Translations under genes and position numbers: made by a program | Origin: JALWZX01 sp964506905 | Lineage (GTDB): Bacteria; Patescibacteriota; WWE3; 2-01-FULL-39-13 | Reading direction: 5' to 3' | Length of the DNA stretch: 7,507 bases | Assembly (NCBI GenBank): GCA_964506905.1 | Contig: CAZDNW010000015.1 | Coordinates: forward strand, 1-7,507 | In this document: piece after piece, positions 5,825 through 7,507 of the stretch | How the letters are laid out: the number at the start of each line of letters is the position of its first letter | How positions within the stretch are numbered: the stretch's first letter is position 1 | Notes under the pieces: generated by a model | Databases searched by the model: none | What the model was told of the DNA's origin: nothing | Seen by the model: the letters and a program-made list of their open reading frames with translations, nothing else

Positions 5825-7507
5825 ATGAGTAAAAAGAAAAATAAAGAAGTTTTAAGCGAAAACGCATTAAAAATTATACCAATTGGTGGAACCACCACGG
5901 TTCAAAAAAACATGTATATATATGAAAGCGGTAACGATATCATCGTTATGGACTGTGGAATTGGGTTTCCTGATTTAGAAACGCCTGGAGTAGATATAAT
6001 TATTCCCGATTTTAGCTATTTGCTTGATAATCGAGATAAAGTTAGAGGTATAGTAATTACGCACGGCCACGAAGACCATCGCAGTTCTTTACCTTATTTA
6101 CTTCGTGAACATAAATTTGATGTTTATGCAATGCCATTTGTTAAAAAACTTATTGAAAAAGCATTGGAAGAATACTCTGATATTGATAATGTAAATATTG
6201 TAGAAATTGACCCAAACAAATCGTTTAGGTTAGGTAAATTTGTCTTACATCCGTTTAGAGTTAATCACTCAATTCCCGATACACTCGGATTTGCAATTGA
6301 CACACCTCAAGGTAGAGTTTTTCATAATACTGATTTTAAATTTGACTGGACACCTGTAATGGATAAGCCGTTTGAGGTTCAGAAAGCGGCGCAGCTTGCA
6401 AGTGAACCCAAAGGGGGCGTGCTTGCACTTTTATCAGATTGTTTGGGTTCTACTTCAGATGGATATGCAACTTCTGAAAAATATATTCAAAAAGCATTTG
6501 AGGAAGTTTTAGAAAAGGAAAAAGGTAAACAAGTTTTTATTACAACGGTATCATCTAATATTTCCCGTATATATCAAGCAATTGAAGCCTCGCTAAAATA
6601 CGGAAGAAAGATTGTAATAAGTGGTCGATCGTTAAGAAATACAATTGAAGTTGCTAAATCAGTAGGTTATATTGATTTTCCTGAGGAAGTTTTTGTTGAT
6701 GAAGTAAAAGCATATAAATATAACCAAGGTGACTTAACATATATAATTACAGGAAGTTACGGGCAAAGAAATGCTGGTTTAGCTCGCGTTGCATATGATG
6801 ATCACAAATATATCTCACTAGAAGATGAAGCAGTGGTAATCTTTTCAGCTGACCCAATACCAACATCAGTAATGTTGGTAAATGCATTAGTAGATCAATT
6901 ATATTCAAAGGGTGCAACAGTATATTATTCGGAAATTCAAGATAATTTACATGTATCTGGTCACGGAATTAGAGGCGACTTAACTTTATTGGCACAAATC
7001 GTACAACCTAAATACTTTGTCCCTATTGGAGGAAACATAAAACATATGAGGGCATATGCAGAATTAATGGCAGAACAAGGCTTTGACAAAAAATCTGTAT
7101 TTCAATTATTAGACGGAGAGCCTGTTATATTCGAAAATGGTACAGCAAGAGTTGGCGAACAAATTAAATTGAGAGATGTTTATGTTGATGGAAGTTTAAT
7201 CGGCGATGTAGGTGCAAATATATTAAATGAAAGAATGCAAATGGGTACGGGCGGAATTGTAGTAGTACCTATTGTCGGTGAAAAGATTCACATAATCACA
7301 AAAGGATTTGTTTTTGAAAAAATGTCAAAAGAATTATTAAGTGATGCTGAAAGTGTGGTAAAAATAAGGCTAAAAGAACTTAGAAAAGAAGCCATGAATC
7401 AAAAGAAAGATAAGAAAAGTAAGAACAAGATTGATAACTCAGTTATAGAACAAAAGATAGAACGAACATTAAGCAAGTTTTTTATGAAAAAGACAGGTAG
7501 AGAACCT
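5825..7507 (+). CDS. rnj: RNase J-family metallo-beta-lactamase/beta-CASP nuclease (3' end cut off)
   Basis: RNase J enzymes are cytoplasmic 5'-3' exo- and endoribonucleases central to mRNA turnover and rRNA maturation. The 561 visible codons end in KKTGREP, matching the family C-terminus, so only about six residues are missing. Metal motifs present are HGHEDH (80-85), NHSIPD (H148) and HNTD (D170); the spacings match B. subtilis RNase J1 (H142 and D164, 22 apart in both). Motif B LHVSGH (375-380) is present. The beta-CASP domain lies at about 215-385 and a C-terminal domain follows from about 450, with a Lys-rich linker at 517-533. Several signatures differ: GGTTTVQKN (21-29) instead of GGLGEIGKN, HNTD instead of HTGD, SSNISR (243-248) instead of ASNIHR, TGSYGQ instead of TGSQGE, and PIGG (400-403) instead of PVHG, which removes the motif-C metal-binding histidine. 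It may be a lineage-specific active form or one with altered activity. The start lies 6 bases after a strong -10. Confidence 0.9.
   Translation, partial: MSKKKNKEVLSENALKIIPIGGTTTVQKNMYIYESGNDIIVMDCGIGFPDLETPGVDIIIPDFSYLLDNRDKVRGIVITHGHEDHRSSLPYLLREHKFDVYAMPFVKKLIEKALEEYSDIDNVNIVEIDPNKSFRLGKFVLHPFRVNHSIPDTLGFAIDTPQGRVFHNTDFKFDWTPVMDKPFEVQKAAQLASEPKGGVLALLSDCLGSTSDGYATSEKYIQKAFEEVLEKEKGKQVFITTVSSNISRIYQAIEASLKYGRKIVISGRSLRNTIEVAKSVGYIDFPEEVFVDEVKAYKYNQGDLTYIITGSYGQRNAGLARVAYDDHKYISLEDEAVVIFSADPIPTSVMLVNALVDQLYSKGATVYYSEIQDNLHVSGHGIRGDLTLLAQIVQPKYFVPIGGNIKHMRAYAELMAEQGFDKKSVFQLLDGEPVIFENGTARVGEQIKLRDVYVDGSLIGDVGANILNERMQMGTGGIVVVPIVGEKIHIITKGFVFEKMSKELLSDAESVVKIRLKELRKEAMNQKKDKKSKNKIDNSVIEQKIERTLSKFFMKKTGREP

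Overview
The window is an AT-rich stretch of bacterial chromosome (roughly one third G+C by eye) carrying seven protein-coding genes and no RNA genes, insertion sequences or CRISPR. Genes are densely packed with short gaps (71 to 130 bp), and the reading frames fit the standard bacterial code: TGA ends recF and does not occur inside any other gene. A reduced alanyl-tRNA synthetase without its C-terminal domain, a uracil-DNA glycosylase with a replaced iron-sulfur ligand and a strongly diverged RNase J together suggest a member of the Patescibacteria (Candidate Phyla Radiation), perhaps near Dojkabacteria or Microgenomates. That placement is inference from protein style, not from a marker search.

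Layout. Positions 1-4396 hold four leftward (minus-strand) genes: the beginning of an unidentified gene that runs off the left edge (1-116), an FtsA/PilM-type actin-fold ATPase (109-1296) whose stop overlaps that start, alaS (1392-3233) and recF (3305-4396). Divergent from recF is udg, a family-4 uracil-DNA glycosylase (4527-5219, plus strand). Its end overlaps by 9 bp the end of a convergent unknown gene (5211-5756, minus). Divergent from the unknown gene is an RNase J-family gene (5825 to the right edge, plus), missing only about its last six residues.

The genes are housekeeping: septum or pilus ATPase, tRNA charging, recombination and base-excision repair, RNA turnover. They do not form one obvious pathway, and I do not see a defence system, biosynthetic cluster or mobile element. 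The most noteworthy signal is in the gene starts. No start has a recognisable Shine-Dalgarno sequence. Three genes have a near-identical extended -10 box of the form GTGYTANAAT ending only 6-7 bases before the ATG, and two more have a -10-like box 7-10 bases before it. This predicts leaderless or nearly leaderless mRNAs.

The second noteworthy signal is at protein level. The RNase J keeps the HxHxDH metal site but has glycine in place of the conserved motif-C histidine and differs at several other signature positions. The glycosylase has histidine where one of the four cluster cysteines normally lies. The AlaRS lacks both the beta-barrel part of the editing region and the C-Ala domain.
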